Below are positions 22,105 to 31,361 of a stretch of DNA of 31,570 nucleotides, one piece after another (position 1 is the first letter of the stretch; every line of letters starts with the position of its first letter). The stretch spans positions 1 to 31,570 of the forward strand of contig CAZGSR010000033.1 of the NCBI GenBank assembly GCA_964528645.1, given 5' to 3'. This DNA comes from UBA5734 sp964528645. Its GTDB lineage: Bacteria > Bacillota > Clostridia > Saccharofermentanales > UBA5734. A model generated the notes under the pieces. That model worked only from the letters and a program-made list of their open reading frames with translations. It had not been told where the DNA came from and made no database searches. A program made the position numbers and the translations under genes.

Positions 22105-23241
22105 ATGAAGATCAAAAGAATCGCCCTGATGCTCCTGGTCTTTGCCCTTCTGGTCCCGGCCTTGGCTGCCTGCGGTGCCAGCGGTGACAGCAAGACCATC
22201 AAAATCGGTGCCATGGGCCCTCTGACTGGCGACGTCGCCGTCTACGGCATTGCCGCCACCAATGGCTTCAAGCTCGCCGCTGACGAAGTCAACAAAGCCG
22301 GCGGTATCCTCGGCAAGCAGATCGAAATGCCCATCCTCGACGAAAAGGGCGACGTCAACGAAGCCGTCAACGCCTACAACAAGCTCGTCGACCAGGAGAA
22401 GGTCGTCGCCATCCTCGGTGACATCACCTCCAAGCCGACGATCTCCGTCGCCCAGCTGGCTGCCAAGGCCAACATCCCGCTGGTCACCCCGACCGCCACT
22501 GCGCTCGACGTCACCAAGCAGGGTACCAACGTCTTCCGCGCCTGCTACATCGATCCCTTCCAGGGCGAGATCATGGCCCAGTTTGCCAAGGAAAACCTCA
22601 GCGCCACCAAGGCTGCCGTCATCTACAATTCCGGTGACGACTACTCCTCCGGCCTGAAAGATTCCTTCGCCGCCAAGGCTGCCGAACTCGGTCTCGAAGT
22701 CGTCGCCACCGAAAGCTATGCCAAGGGCGACACCGACTTCAAAGCCCAGCTGACCAAGATCGCCGCTTCCGGCGCCGAAGCTCTCTTCGTCCCGGACTAC
22801 TACAACACCGTCGCCCTGATCGCCAACCAGGCCAAGGCCACCGGCCTGACCATCCCGCTGATCGGTGTTGACGGCTGGGACGGCGTCCTCGGCTCTGCCA
22901 AACCGGAAGATGTCGAAGGCTACTACTTTGCCAACCACTACTCCACCGAAGACCAGGATCCCAAGGTCCAGAACTTCCTCAAGAACTACAAGGCCGCTTT
23001 CGGTGAAGAACCGAACGCCCTGGCTGCCCTCGGCTATGACGCCGCCTACATCCTGTTCGAAGCCATCAAGGCCGCCGGCACGACCGACAGTGCCAAGGTC
23101 ATCGAAGCTCTGAACAAGACCGACTACACCGGTGTCACCGGCAATGTCAAGTTCGACGCCGACCGCAACCCGACCAAGAGCGTCACGATCATCCAGATCG
23201 TCAATGGCGCCTACAAGTTCTCGGGCAAAGTCAATCCTTAA
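22105..23241 (+). CDS. livJ: Branched-chain amino acid-type ABC transporter substrate-binding lipoprotein
   Basis: This 378-aa type 1 periplasmic-binding-fold protein has a lipoprotein signal: MKIKRIALMLL with lipobox LAAC, the lipidated Cys being residue 23. The mature part begins with KTIKIGAMGPLTGDVAVYG, the family start, and shows the usual two lobes (VVAILGDITSKPTISVAQLA; FVPDYYNTVALIANQA). It captures a substrate, probably Leu/Ile/Val or a related amide, outside the membrane. AAAGGAG lies 7 nt before the ATG at 22105; a longer frame back to 22024 has a basic, non-signal N-terminus and is rejected. Codon use is strongly biased to C-ending codons, which fits high expression. A hairpin follows the gene. 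Confidence 0.92.
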   Translation: MKIKRIALMLLVFALLVPALAACGASGDSKTIKIGAMGPLTGDVAVYGIAATNGFKLAADEVNKAGGILGKQIEMPILDEKGDVNEAVNAYNKLVDQEKVVAILGDITSKPTISVAQLAAKANIPLVTPTATALDVTKQGTNVFRACYIDPFQGEIMAQFAKENLSATKAAVIYNSGDDYSSGLKDSFAAKAAELGLEVVATESYAKGDTDFKAQLTKIAASGAEALFVPDYYNTVALIANQAKATGLTIPLIGVDGWDGVLGSAKPEDVEGYYFANHYSTEDQDPKVQNFLKNYKAAFGEEPNALAALGYDAAYILFEAIKAAGTTDSAKVIEALNKTDYTGVTGNVKFDADRNPTKSVTIIQIVNGAYKFSGKVNP

Positions 23242-23263
23242 TCCTTTACTCTTGCAATGTGGC

Positions 23264-23296
23264 AAGGATGGCGCGTCCGCAAGATGCGCCATCCTT
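23264..23296 (+). terminator. livJ-livH intercistronic hairpin (attenuator or mRNA-end stabiliser)
   Basis: AAGGATGGCGC (23264-23274) and GCGCCATCCTT (23286-23296) form an 11-bp stem with an 11-nt loop, followed by TCTC. Such hairpins after binding-protein genes allow partial termination or protect the 3' end of the mRNA, giving more binding protein than permease. The T-run is short, so readthrough into livH is expected. Confidence 0.65.
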
Positions 23297-23345
23297 TCTC
23301 TGATTCATCCCTTCTGATTTCATACGCGAGGAGCTGCTGACTCAC

Positions 23346-24224
23346 ATGACTTTCCTAACCTATTTCCTCAATGGCCTGCAGGCCGGATCGATCTATGCCC
23401 TGATCGCCCTGGGCTACACCATGGTCTATGGGATCGTCAAACTGATCAACTTCGCCCATGGCGATGTCATGATGGTCGGCGCCTATGTCGCCCTGTTCTC
23501 TCTGACCAAGTTCCATCTGCCGCTCTGGGCGACTGTCCTCGTGACCATGCTCTTCACCGCCGTGCTCGGTGTCGTGATCGAGCGGTTTGCCTACAAGCCG
23601 CTCAGAAAGTCAGCACGTATCTCAGCCCTGATCACCGCCATCGGTGTCAGCCTGCTGCTGCAAAACTTGGTCATGCTGATTTTCTCGCCCAACCCGATTC
23701 CCTTCCCCGACCCGCTCAAGGCCGCCCCTGTTTTTGAAATCGGCGGCCTCAAAGTCTCGACCCTGACGGTCGGCACGATCGTCGCGGCCTTCATCCTGAT
23801 GGCCATCCTGACCCTTTTCATCACCAAAACCCGCATGGGCAAGGCGATGCGCGCGGTCTCGGAAGACACCGGCGCCGCCATCCTGATGGGTATCAATGTG
23901 AATACAACGATTTCGGTGACTTTTGCCATCGGCTCCGCCTTGGCTTCCTTCGCCGCAATCCTCTATGTTTTGGCTTATCCCCAGATCCAGCCCTACATGG
24001 GCTCCATGCCCGGCCTCAAGGCCTTTGTCGCGGCCGTTCTGGGCGGCATCGGCATCATCCCCGGCGCCATGGTCGGCGGCATGGTGCTCGGCATTGCCGA
24101 GAGCCTGACCAAAGGCTACATCAGCTCCCAGTTCTCTGATGCCGTCGTCTTTGGCATCCTGATCCTGGTCCTGCTCTTCAAGCCCAGCGGCCTGTTCGGT
24201 CGTAATATCCGTGAGAAAGTCTGA
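23346..24224 (+). CDS. livH: Branched-chain amino acid-type ABC transporter permease LivH
   Basis: This 292-aa integral membrane protein has about eight hydrophobic segments. The start TYFLNGLQAGSIYALIALGY and the LINFAHGDVMMVGAYVAL motif are diagnostic of LivH. The EAA-like cytoplasmic loop with GKAMRAVSEDTGAAILMGIN contacts the ATPases. It forms the transmembrane channel with LivM. GAGGAG lies 12 nt before the ATG, a longer gap than for other genes of the operon. Its stop lies 10 nt before livM. Confidence 0.93.
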   Translation: MTFLTYFLNGLQAGSIYALIALGYTMVYGIVKLINFAHGDVMMVGAYVALFSLTKFHLPLWATVLVTMLFTAVLGVVIERFAYKPLRKSARISALITAIGVSLLLQNLVMLIFSPNPIPFPDPLKAAPVFEIGGLKVSTLTVGTIVAAFILMAILTLFITKTRMGKAMRAVSEDTGAAILMGINVNTTISVTFAIGSALASFAAILYVLAYPQIQPYMGSMPGLKAFVAAVLGGIGIIPGAMVGGMVLGIAESLTKGYISSQFSDAVVFGILILVLLFKPSGLFGRNIREKV

Positions 24225-24234
24225 GGTGGACCGC

Positions 24235-25236
24235 ATGAAACTCTCCAAGATCCAGCGTTCCTACCTCTACAACGCCCTCGCAGTCGTCGGCGTCTTCATC
24301 GTGCTCTATGCCCTGCAGCTGACTGGCCTGATCGGCCGCTATTACCAGGGCATCCTGCTGACCCTTCTGATCAACATCGTCCTCACCGTCAGCCTCAACC
24401 TGGCCACCGGATTCCTGGGCCAGCTGACCCTCGGCCATGCTGGTTTCGTCTCGGTCGGTGCCTACACCGCCGCCCTGATCTCGCTCCGCAGCGGCCTGCC
24501 GGAAGCGGTTGCCTTCCCGATCGCCCTGGTCAGTGGTGGTGTCGTCGCCGCTGTCTTCGGCATCATGATCGGCATCCCGGCCCTGCGCCTCAGAGGCGAC
24601 TACCTCGCGATCATCACGCTCGGTTTCGGCGAAATCATCCGCGTCGTCATCCTGAACCTCAAGTTCACCGGCGGTGCCAGTGGTCTCAACGGCATCCCGA
24701 TCATGACCAATTTCCCCTACGCCTACTCGATCGCCGTCCTGACGATCACGGTGATGTTCCTCCTGATCCGCTCGCGCCACGGCCGGGCGATCATCTCGAT
24801 CCGCGAGGACGAAATCGCCGCCGAATCATCCGGCATCAACACCACCTACTACAAGCTCCTGGCCTTCACGATCGCTGCCTTCTTCGCCGGTGTGGCCGGC
24901 GGCCTGCAAGCCCACATGCTCTTCGTGATCGACGCCAACAAGTTCGGCTTCATCTATTCGGTCGACATCATGGTCATGGTCGTTCTCGGTGGCATGGGCT
25001 CGATCACCGGCTCCATCCTGGCTGCCACCATCCTGACCATTCTCCCTGAGTTGCTGCGCGACCTGGCCCAGTACCGCATGCTGATCTATGCCATCCTGCT
25101 GATTGTGCTCATGCTCTACCGCCCGTCCGGTCTCTTGGGCCGCCATGAGCTGTCGCAGAAGATCCTCGGCCAGTGGGCGGGACGCCTGAGAGGCAAGAAA
25201 CACACACCCTCGGCCCCGGACAGCCCCGAAGCCTGA
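24235..25236 (+). CDS. livM: Branched-chain amino acid-type ABC transporter permease LivM
   Basis: This 333-aa permease has about nine hydrophobic segments and the LivM signature LNLATGFLGQLTLGHAGFVS (~57-76). The cytoplasmic coupling loop is SRHGRAIISIREDEIAAESS. It is the second channel subunit beside LivH. GAGGTGG is 5 nt before ATG 24235; an in-frame GTG at 24211 inside livH is less likely. The basic C-terminus ends with a Pro/Ser-rich tail. livG follows after 25 bp. Confidence 0.93.
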   Translation: MKLSKIQRSYLYNALAVVGVFIVLYALQLTGLIGRYYQGILLTLLINIVLTVSLNLATGFLGQLTLGHAGFVSVGAYTAALISLRSGLPEAVAFPIALVSGGVVAAVFGIMIGIPALRLRGDYLAIITLGFGEIIRVVILNLKFTGGASGLNGIPIMTNFPYAYSIAVLTITVMFLLIRSRHGRAIISIREDEIAAESSGINTTYYKLLAFTIAAFFAGVAGGLQAHMLFVIDANKFGFIYSVDIMVMVVLGGMGSITGSILAATILTILPELLRDLAQYRMLIYAILLIVLMLYRPSGLLGRHELSQKILGQWAGRLRGKKHTPSAPDSPEA

Positions 25237-25261
25237 TATTAGTAGACGAAGGAGTTCCCCC

Positions 25262-26023
25262 ATGGCCTTGCTCAAAGTCGATAACCTTGGCATCACCTTC
25301 GGTGGCCTGCGAGCCCTCGATGATGTCCGGATCGAGATACACCCCAATGAAATCATCGGCCTGATCGGCCCCAACGGCGCCGGCAAGACGACTGTCTTTA
25401 ACTTGCTGACCTCCGTCTATGCCCCCTCTGCCGGGTCGATCGAGCTCGAAGGCATCAGCATTGTCGGCAAAAAGTCGTTCGAGATCATCAAGCACGGCAT
25501 CGCCCGCACCTTCCAGAACATCCGCCTGTTCAAGGATATCTCAGTCATCGACAATATCCGGATCGGCTACCACAATAACGCCAACTACTCGATCCTGGCT
25601 GGAATTCTGCGCCTGCCCTCCTTCTGGAGTGAAGAAAAGCGCATGACCGAAGCGGCGATGCAACTGTTAAAGATGTTCAACATGGAGCATCTGGCCGAGC
25701 ACCGCGCTGGCAGCCTGCCCTATGGCCAGCAACGAAAGCTCGAGATCTGCCGCGCCCTCGCCACCCAGCCCAAGCTGCTTCTTTTAGATGAACCCGCTGC
25801 CGGTATGAACCCGACCGAGACGCGTGAGCTGATGGAGACCATCCGTTTCATCCGCGACCATTTCCAGATCTCGGTCCTCCTGATTGAACACGACATGAGC
25901 CTGGTCATGGGTCTGTGTGAGCGCCTGATTGTACTCGACTACGGCGTGATCATCGCCACTGGCACCCCGGAAGAAATCAAGAAAAACCCGAAAGTCATCG
26001 GGGCCTATCTCGGAGGCGAATAA
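25262..26023 (+). CDS. livG: Branched-chain amino acid-type ABC transporter ATPase LivG
   Basis: This 253-aa ABC ATPase has Walker A GPNGAGKTT (~38-46), a Q-loop region with ARTFQNIRLF (typical of LivG), a variant signature LPYGQQRKLEICRAL in place of LSGGQ, Walker B LLLLDEPAAGMNP and the switch His in LIEHDMSLVM. The YGQQ signature form is normal for LivG. It pairs with LivF to power import. AAGGAG lies 7 nt before the ATG. Confidence 0.93.
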   Translation: MALLKVDNLGITFGGLRALDDVRIEIHPNEIIGLIGPNGAGKTTVFNLLTSVYAPSAGSIELEGISIVGKKSFEIIKHGIARTFQNIRLFKDISVIDNIRIGYHNNANYSILAGILRLPSFWSEEKRMTEAAMQLLKMFNMEHLAEHRAGSLPYGQQRKLEICRALATQPKLLLLDEPAAGMNPTETRELMETIRFIRDHFQISVLLIEHDMSLVMGLCERLIVLDYGVIIATGTPEEIKKNPKVIGAYLGGE

Positions 26024-26026
26024 CGC

Positions 26027-26731
26027 ATGCTGACTGTCAATAACCTCAACGTCTTCTACGATGCCATCCACGCCATCCACGATGTCTCTTTCCATGTCGA
26101 TGAAGGTGAAATCGTCACCCTGATCGGCGCCAATGGCGCCGGCAAGACAACGATCATGCAAACCGTCTCTGGTCTGCTCAAGGCCAAATCCGGTGAAATC
26201 GCCTTCTTCGGCCAGGACCTGCGTGCGATCGAACCACACCGCATCGTCGAACTCGGCCTGGCCCAGGTGCCGGAACGCCGCCGCGTCTTCACCCAGCTTT
26301 CGGTCCAGGAAAACCTCGAAATGGGCGCCTTCACCCGCAAGGACAAAAACAACCTCGCCCAGGACTACGAAGCGATTTTTCAGCGCTTCCCGCGCCTCTA
26401 CGAGCGCCGCAAGCAGCTCGCCGGCACCCTCTCCGGCGGTGAGCAGCAGATGCTGGCGATCGGACGCGCCCTGATGTCCAAGCCCAAGCTCCTCCTGATG
26501 GACGAGCCTTCCATGGGCCTCTCCCCTATCCTCGTCCAGGAGATTTTCAAGATCATCCGCGACGTCCGCGACAGCGGCACCACCGTCCTCCTCGTCGAGC
26601 AGAACGCCCAGGAAGCGCTGAAGATCGCGGATAGGGCGTATGTGCTTGAAACGGGCACCGTGGCGGCGCAAGGCGCTGCAGCCGAACTGCTGGGCAATGA
26701 CGAGGTCAGACGCGCGTATTTGGGGATATAA
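26027..26731 (+). CDS. livF: Branched-chain amino acid-type ABC transporter ATPase LivF
   Basis: This 234-aa ABC ATPase has Walker A GANGAGKTT, LivF-type LAQVPERRRVFTQLSVQENL, signature LSGGEQQMLAIGRAL, Walker B LLLMDEPSMGLSP and the H-loop region replaced by LVEQNAQEAL, normal for LivF. It starts 3 nt after livG, with GGAGG in the livG end. It is the last gene of the operon and the last of the GC-rich part of the window. No clear terminator follows it. Confidence 0.93.
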   Translation: MLTVNNLNVFYDAIHAIHDVSFHVDEGEIVTLIGANGAGKTTIMQTVSGLLKAKSGEIAFFGQDLRAIEPHRIVELGLAQVPERRRVFTQLSVQENLEMGAFTRKDKNNLAQDYEAIFQRFPRLYERRKQLAGTLSGGEQQMLAIGRALMSKPKLLLMDEPSMGLSPILVQEIFKIIRDVRDSGTTVLLVEQNAQEALKIADRAYVLETGTVAAQGAAAELLGNDEVRRAYLGI

Positions 26732-26785
26732 AAAACGTATATTGGTTGTATACAGAGCCTAGACGGTAGAATCGAGGTGGCTTCA

Positions 26786-27763
26786 ATGGAACCAGAGATT
26801 TGCGTCAGTGTTCTCTATAACACCTACAATCATGAGCCTTATGTTTCGGAAGCCATGGAGAGCTTCCTGATGCAAAAGACGAGTTTTAATATTGAGATAC
26901 TCATTCACGATGACGCCTCTCAAGATAAAACTGCCGACATCATCCGAAGTTACGAGCAAAAATATCCTGACTTGATTCACCCGATCTATCAGAAGGAAAA
27001 TCAATACTCAAAACACAAAAATATTTGGCAAATCAATGGTATCAGAGCCAAAGGTAAATATATCGCACTCTGTGACGGTGATGATTACTGGACAGATCCA
27101 GAAAAGTTGCAAAAGCAGGTTAATTTTTTAGAAGCACATCCTGAGTGTAGCGCCTGCTTCCATGCTTCGTTTGCGATCCATGCTAAAACTGGAGAAATAC
27201 TCACAGAGACAAGACTGGATCATCAAAGTCGGTCGATTGGTGTTGAAGAAATCATATCGCGTGGTGGTGGATTCTTTTCAACCAATTCCATTCTTTTTTG
27301 TCGGGAAATTTGTAATGAGATGCCCATTTTTTATCAAAACGCACCCGTTAGAGACTACCCGCTCATGATTGTTCTAGCGCTTCGCGGCACTGTCTATTAC
27401 CTTGATGAGTTCATGTCGAATTATCGGAGATTTGTGGATCAATCTTGGTCCTCCCAGATGGCGAGCAGTACCAGAAAGCGTCAAGAGCATATTGATGCCA
27501 TCGAAAAAATGTTGGTTGAAATCAATGAATACACGCAACATCGCTTTTCACAAACGATTGAAAATACGATCATGAAAAACCGATGGAAGCATATTCTAAA
27601 TACCGGAAACTGGCGACTGGCTCATTCAGATAAATATCTCCCTCTATACTTGAATCTTGGCAGGAAACGTAAAATTCTCTTATTTCTCAAATGGCTGAAT
27701 CCTGGACTTGCCAGAAGACTATCAAAATTGAAAAAAAGATTCATGCGAAACTATCATCATTAG
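26786..27763 (+). CDS. Family 2 glycosyltransferase
   Basis: This 325-aa GT2 protein begins with CVSVLYNTYNHEPYVSEAME. It has the nucleotide-binding IHDDASQDKT (~48-57) and the metal-binding CDGDDYWTDPEKLQKQV (~94-110), all normal for the GT-A fold. The basic C-terminus (~295-325) may touch the membrane. GAGGT is 7 nt before the ATG at 26786; a GTG at 26777 overlaps that site and is rejected. It is the first AT-rich gene after the liv operon and differs from it in codon use. Its 3' end overlaps the convergent epimerase gene by 23 bp. Donor and acceptor are unknown. Confidence 0.85.
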   Translation: MEPEICVSVLYNTYNHEPYVSEAMESFLMQKTSFNIEILIHDDASQDKTADIIRSYEQKYPDLIHPIYQKENQYSKHKNIWQINGIRAKGKYIALCDGDDYWTDPEKLQKQVNFLEAHPECSACFHASFAIHAKTGEILTETRLDHQSRSIGVEEIISRGGGFFSTNSILFCREICNEMPIFYQNAPVRDYPLMIVLALRGTVYYLDEFMSNYRRFVDQSWSSQMASSTRKRQEHIDAIEKMLVEINEYTQHRFSQTIENTIMKNRWKHILNTGNWRLAHSDKYLPLYLNLGRKRKILLFLKWLNPGLARRLSKLKKRFMRNYHH

Positions 27764-28739
27764 ACTTGAATTTCTCAACATACCAGTCCACCGCCAGTTC
27801 GATCCCATTTTGAAAATTGAAGTCAGGTTTATAATCTAACATGTCTGTCGCTTTTGAGATGTCAGCATTGGAGTGTTTGATATCCCCCGCCCTTTCTGGA
27901 CCATAATGGGGGGTGATTTGTTTACCAAGCAACTGACAGAGCATATTAAAAATATCAATCAAATATTCTTGTCCACCAAATGCAATATTAAAAGCTTGTC
28001 CTGCTGCTTCTGATGATGCCAGGCAGGCTTTCAGATTTGCTTCGATGACATTTTCTATGTAGGTGAAATCGCGTGATTGGCGCCCGTCGCCGTGAATGGT
28101 TGGCACTTGGTCATTGAGCAGCTGTTTAATAAACTTCGGGATAACAGCTGCATAATAACTATCGGGGTCTTGTCTTTTTCCAAAAACATTGAAGTATCGC
28201 AGTCCATAGGTGTCCAATCCATAAATCTGTTTGTATAAGCGTCCGTACTCTTCATTAACCTTTTTGGTTAAAGCATAAGGCGATAAGACTTGTCCTTCCT
28301 GGCCTTCTTTTTTTGGTAGCGCAGGATGATCTCCATAGACTGAAGAACTGGAAGCAAAGACAAACTTCTCTACCTTTTGTTGTCTTGCAGCTTCCATCAT
28401 GTTCAAAGTACCCTTGATATTGATTTCTTCATACAGGACAGGCATCACGATGCTGCGAGGAACACTCCCCCAGGCAGCCTGATGCAATACAAAATCAACT
28501 CCAGAACATGCTTGAATACAGGTATCAAAATCCCGAATGTCACCTTCAATAAACCCGAAAGAGTGATCATCCATGAGAGGCTCAATATTTCCAATTTTCC
28601 CGGTTGACAAGTTGTCAAGACATCGCACCTGGTAACCCATGCGAATGATCGCTTCACATAAATTTGAGCCAATGAACCCGGCCCCACCTGTGACAAGAAA
28701 CACTGTTCCCGAAGGAAAACGCACATTTGAATAGCCCAT
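27741..28739 (-). CDS. tviC: UDP-N-acetylglucosamine 4-epimerase, TviC/WbpP type
   Basis: This 332-aa extended SDR has the Rossmann motif TGGAGFIGSN (17-26) and the catalytic Y155-ALT-K159. VLHQAAWGSVPRSI (~85-98) and RYFNVFGKRQDPDS (~187-200) are marks of the WbpP/TviC group, which interconverts UDP-GlcNAc and UDP-GalNAc or their uronic acids. It lies 2 nt after a TviB-type dehydrogenase. The pair makes UDP-GalNAcA (or UDP-GlcNAcA) for capsule-type polysaccharides, as in Vi antigen. GGAG lies 9 nt before the ATG. The exact substrate is inferred from context. Confidence 0.85.
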   Translation of the reverse strand: MGYSNVRFPSGTVFLVTGGAGFIGSNLCEAIIRMGYQVRCLDNLSTGKIGNIEPLMDDHSFGFIEGDIRDFDTCIQACSGVDFVLHQAAWGSVPRSIVMPVLYEEINIKGTLNMMEAARQQKVEKFVFASSSSVYGDHPALPKKEGQEGQVLSPYALTKKVNEEYGRLYKQIYGLDTYGLRYFNVFGKRQDPDSYYAAVIPKFIKQLLNDQVPTIHGDGRQSRDFTYIENVIEANLKACLASSEAAGQAFNIAFGGQEYLIDIFNMLCQLLGKQITPHYGPERAGDIKHSNADISKATDMLDYKPDFNFQNGIELAVDWYVEKFKSNDDSFA

Positions 28740-28741
28740 GT

Positions 28742-30043
28742 TTATAATCTCCAGTAGCTATATCCATTCTCTTCCATTATATGACGATTGAAAATTCCCT
28801 TTACATCAATTAGAATTTTAGTCTTGATATCATCATAGAAGTTATCCCATGTCTCGAGTGAAGTCACTTTGTATTCTTGATGTGAAACGGACACAATCAA
28901 TGCATCCATCTTCTTGATTTCACTCATTTGAGTTAATTTAATTCCATATTCTCTGTAGGTTTCTTCTGGATCAGCAATCGGGTCGCAGACAATAGGATCA
29001 ATACCAAATTCCCTCAATTCATTCACAATATCGATGACGCGTGTATTGCGAGTGTCTGGGCAATTTTCTTTAAATGTAAATCCAAAAATCGCCAGACGAG
29101 CAGATTTCACAGACTTATCCGATTTGATCAACATCTTTACAGCATTTTCAGCAATATATTTACCCATTTCATCATTGATCCTTCTGCCTGCCAGAATGAT
29201 CTGGGAGTGGTATCCCAGTGCTTCTGCTTTATATGTCAAATAATAAGGATCAACGCCAATGCAATGCCCACCCACTAATCCGGGTTTGAATTTCAGGAAG
29301 TTCCATTTGGTTTCTGCTGCTTCAAGCACTGAATGAGTGTCAATCCCCATTTGATTGAATATAATCGAGATCTCATTCATGAAGGCGATGTTGATATCTC
29401 GCTGGCTATTTTCAATAACCTTGGCGGCTTCTGCAACTTTGATACTGGGAGCTCGGTGAATGCCGGCTTTTACAACCGATTGATACACCGATGCAATGAG
29501 CTCCAGCGATTCTGTATCCATGCCAGAAACGACTTTTACGATGGTTTCCAATCGGTGTTCTCGATCACCAGGATTAATCCTTTCTGGGGAATAACCTACG
29601 TTGAAGTCAAATCCGCATCTTAGACCAGATTCTTGTTCCAGAATTGGTACACAAACCTCCTCAGTTACTCCAGGATAAACGGTGCTTTCAATGACAACTG
29701 TTGAGCCGGCTCGAAGATGCTGACCTAGAATTCTACTAGCTGATTCAATCGGTTGAAGGTCAGGTGTTTTGTCTGGCAGTATTGGTGTGGGTACAGCGAT
29801 TATATGGAAATTTGCCTGCCCCAGATCTTTGGGATCACTGGTGAATCGCACCGAACAGTCTCTTAAGGCATCATTTCCAATTTCACCCGTTGGATCAATA
29901 GCCTTTTTATAGAGGTCAATTTTGTGAGAATTAACATCAAACCCTATAACCGGAAAATGCTTAGAAAATGCAACTGCTATTGGCAATCCTACATATCCCA
30001 GGCCAATCAATGAGATCTTGATGTTTTCAGTAATCATCTTCAT
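28742..30043 (-). CDS. tviB: UDP-N-acetyl-hexosamine 6-dehydrogenase, TviB/WbpO type
   Basis: This 433-aa UDP-sugar dehydrogenase oxidises C6 of UDP-GlcNAc or UDP-GalNAc to the uronic acid with two NAD. The N-terminal Rossmann motif is SLIGLGYVGLPIAVAFSK. The catalytic Cys is in GGHCIGVDPYYLTYKAE (~258-274). GYSPERINPGD (~152-162) and FGFTFKENCPDTRNTR near 325 identify the TviB/WbpO/VipA subgroup over UDP-glucose dehydrogenase. The start is ATG 30043 or 30037; neither has a strong Shine-Dalgarno site. It lies 12 nt after a GT4 gene and 2 nt before the 4-epimerase, so these three form an operon. Confidence 0.88.
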   Translation of the reverse strand: MKMITENIKISLIGLGYVGLPIAVAFSKHFPVIGFDVNSHKIDLYKKAIDPTGEIGNDALRDCSVRFTSDPKDLGQANFHIIAVPTPILPDKTPDLQPIESASRILGQHLRAGSTVVIESTVYPGVTEEVCVPILEQESGLRCGFDFNVGYSPERINPGDREHRLETIVKVVSGMDTESLELIASVYQSVVKAGIHRAPSIKVAEAAKVIENSQRDINIAFMNEISIIFNQMGIDTHSVLEAAETKWNFLKFKPGLVGGHCIGVDPYYLTYKAEALGYHSQIILAGRRINDEMGKYIAENAVKMLIKSDKSVKSARLAIFGFTFKENCPDTRNTRVIDIVNELREFGIDPIVCDPIADPEETYREYGIKLTQMSEIKKMDALIVSVSHQEYKVTSLETWDNFYDDIKTKILIDVKGIFNRHIMEENGYSYWRL

Positions 30044-30055
30044 TTATTTACCAAC

Positions 30056-31273
30056 CTAAATATGATTTTCTTGAGAAGCTATGATTTCTTCGAATGCTCT
30101 TTCATATAGACTAATATTATTCTTTGGATCATATTTCTGTCGTATCCCTTCCATGCTGCTTTCGGATACATGAGATAAAACCGCTTGATTTTGATATAGC
30201 TTTATGATTTTCTCAGCCCAAGCTCTTGGGTCATTGTCAACCAGAAATCCATTGACACCGTCTTGAATGTATTCATTGAGCGGAGCGACATCTGATGCTA
30301 GTACTGGAAGCCCAATTGATTGACTTTCAACAATGATTTTACTGACGCCTTCGTAGTCGCAGGCATGGCAAAGAAGTTGTGCATTCAGCAATCGATTCCA
30401 TAACAGCGACTGTTCACAGAATGGTTCAACCGTCACTCTATCTTGCAAATCCAATCTTTCGATCAGCTGGCAAATTGATTCCTTTTGTGTTCCCTCACCA
30501 ATCAAAAACAGTCTGACAGGAATATCGCGAGGGATCTGCGCCATGGCTTGAACGATGATATCTTGTCTTTTCTGATAATTCGAGAATCGTGCAGCCATAA
30601 TCATATCAAAATTACTTTGATTGCAATGATAGGGGGCTGGACGGCCGATTTGCGAGGCTGAGCCAATATCTCCGAAAAAGAAATGTCTAATTTGGACTTT
30701 TATATCCAATTCCTGCAATTTATTCCTGAAATCGTCCATCATACCTGAATGCAGAAAGTTAAACGAGTCTACCGCATTAAATGCTACTTCATAGGATCTG
30801 ATCAATGAGGGGTTTATGCGGCATTGTTCATACCAATGGTTCCCAGCCAACCTCATAACAATCTTGAAAGTGTCGCTTTTCTTTTTTACATCAATTAATT
30901 TATTGATTATGTTCAGTTCATAAAAACAATAGACAATTTGTATCTTGTTTTTTACTATGATTGAATCTAGTAGTTTTGAAAAAACGTAAGATTGATACTG
31001 GTTAATAAGATTCTGCAATGTCGATATAAAGTATGAATTTTTACTTTTTTTACTTTTGTAAAAATCACAATAATTGACAGAATATACTTTTATACTATTT
31101 AGGATTTCCAAGATTGAACCTAAAAATAATTTTAGATCAAATCGCTTAGTAATATAAAATATTTCATGGCTATTTTTAAGCAGATATTCTCCAATTAATT
31201 TCATTGATATTTCTGCGCCACCAAAAGCTGAATTATGGTAACAGGATCTATTGGTTACAATTAGTATTTTCAT
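30056..31273 (-). CDS. Family 4 glycosyltransferase
   Basis: This is a 405-aa GT-B protein. The N-terminal half begins MKILIVTNRSCYHNSAFGGA, with the GGAE loop for the acceptor side. The C-terminal half has the GT4 donor-binding pattern: MIMAARFSNYQKRQDIIVQA (~223-242), RLFLIGEGTQKE, and YEGVSKIIVESQSIGLPVLA (the EGxxxxxxE motif, ~318-337). The donor is unknown. GGGGGGAG lies 6 nt before ATG 31273; an in-frame start at 31297 is rejected. It is strongly AT-rich in its N-terminal half. It is upstream of tviB on the same strand. Confidence 0.85.
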   Translation of the reverse strand: MKILIVTNRSCYHNSAFGGAEISMKLIGEYLLKNSHEIFYITKRFDLKLFLGSILEILNSIKVYSVNYCDFYKSKKSKNSYFISTLQNLINQYQSYVFSKLLDSIIVKNKIQIVYCFYELNIINKLIDVKKKSDTFKIVMRLAGNHWYEQCRINPSLIRSYEVAFNAVDSFNFLHSGMMDDFRNKLQELDIKVQIRHFFFGDIGSASQIGRPAPYHCNQSNFDMIMAARFSNYQKRQDIIVQAMAQIPRDIPVRLFLIGEGTQKESICQLIERLDLQDRVTVEPFCEQSLLWNRLLNAQLLCHACDYEGVSKIIVESQSIGLPVLASDVAPLNEYIQDGVNGFLVDNDPRAWAEKIIKLYQNQAVLSHVSESSMEGIRQKYDPKNNISLYERAFEEIIASQENHI

Positions 31274-31361
31274 TTCACACTCCCCCCCTGTTAGCACACT
31301 ACTAATAAATTCATATCATTATTATATATTTATAAAATATATTATATTTTATATAAGATTT
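31274..31361. other. AT-rich intergenic region upstream of the GT4 gene
   Basis: Between the GT4 start and the stop of the next minus-strand gene is a run of A/T-rich sequence (for example TATATTTATAAAATATATTA). It contains several TATAAT-like sites on the minus strand, but none has a convincing -35 partner, so no single promoter can be named. No RNA gene or long hairpin with a T-run is visible. Confidence 0.5.

Noticed and set aside
22063..23292. 409-codon minus-strand frame opposite livJ
   Set aside because: Composition (Gly/Asp/Val runs) and full overlap with livJ show that it is a reading-frame shadow caused by C-ending codons in livJ.
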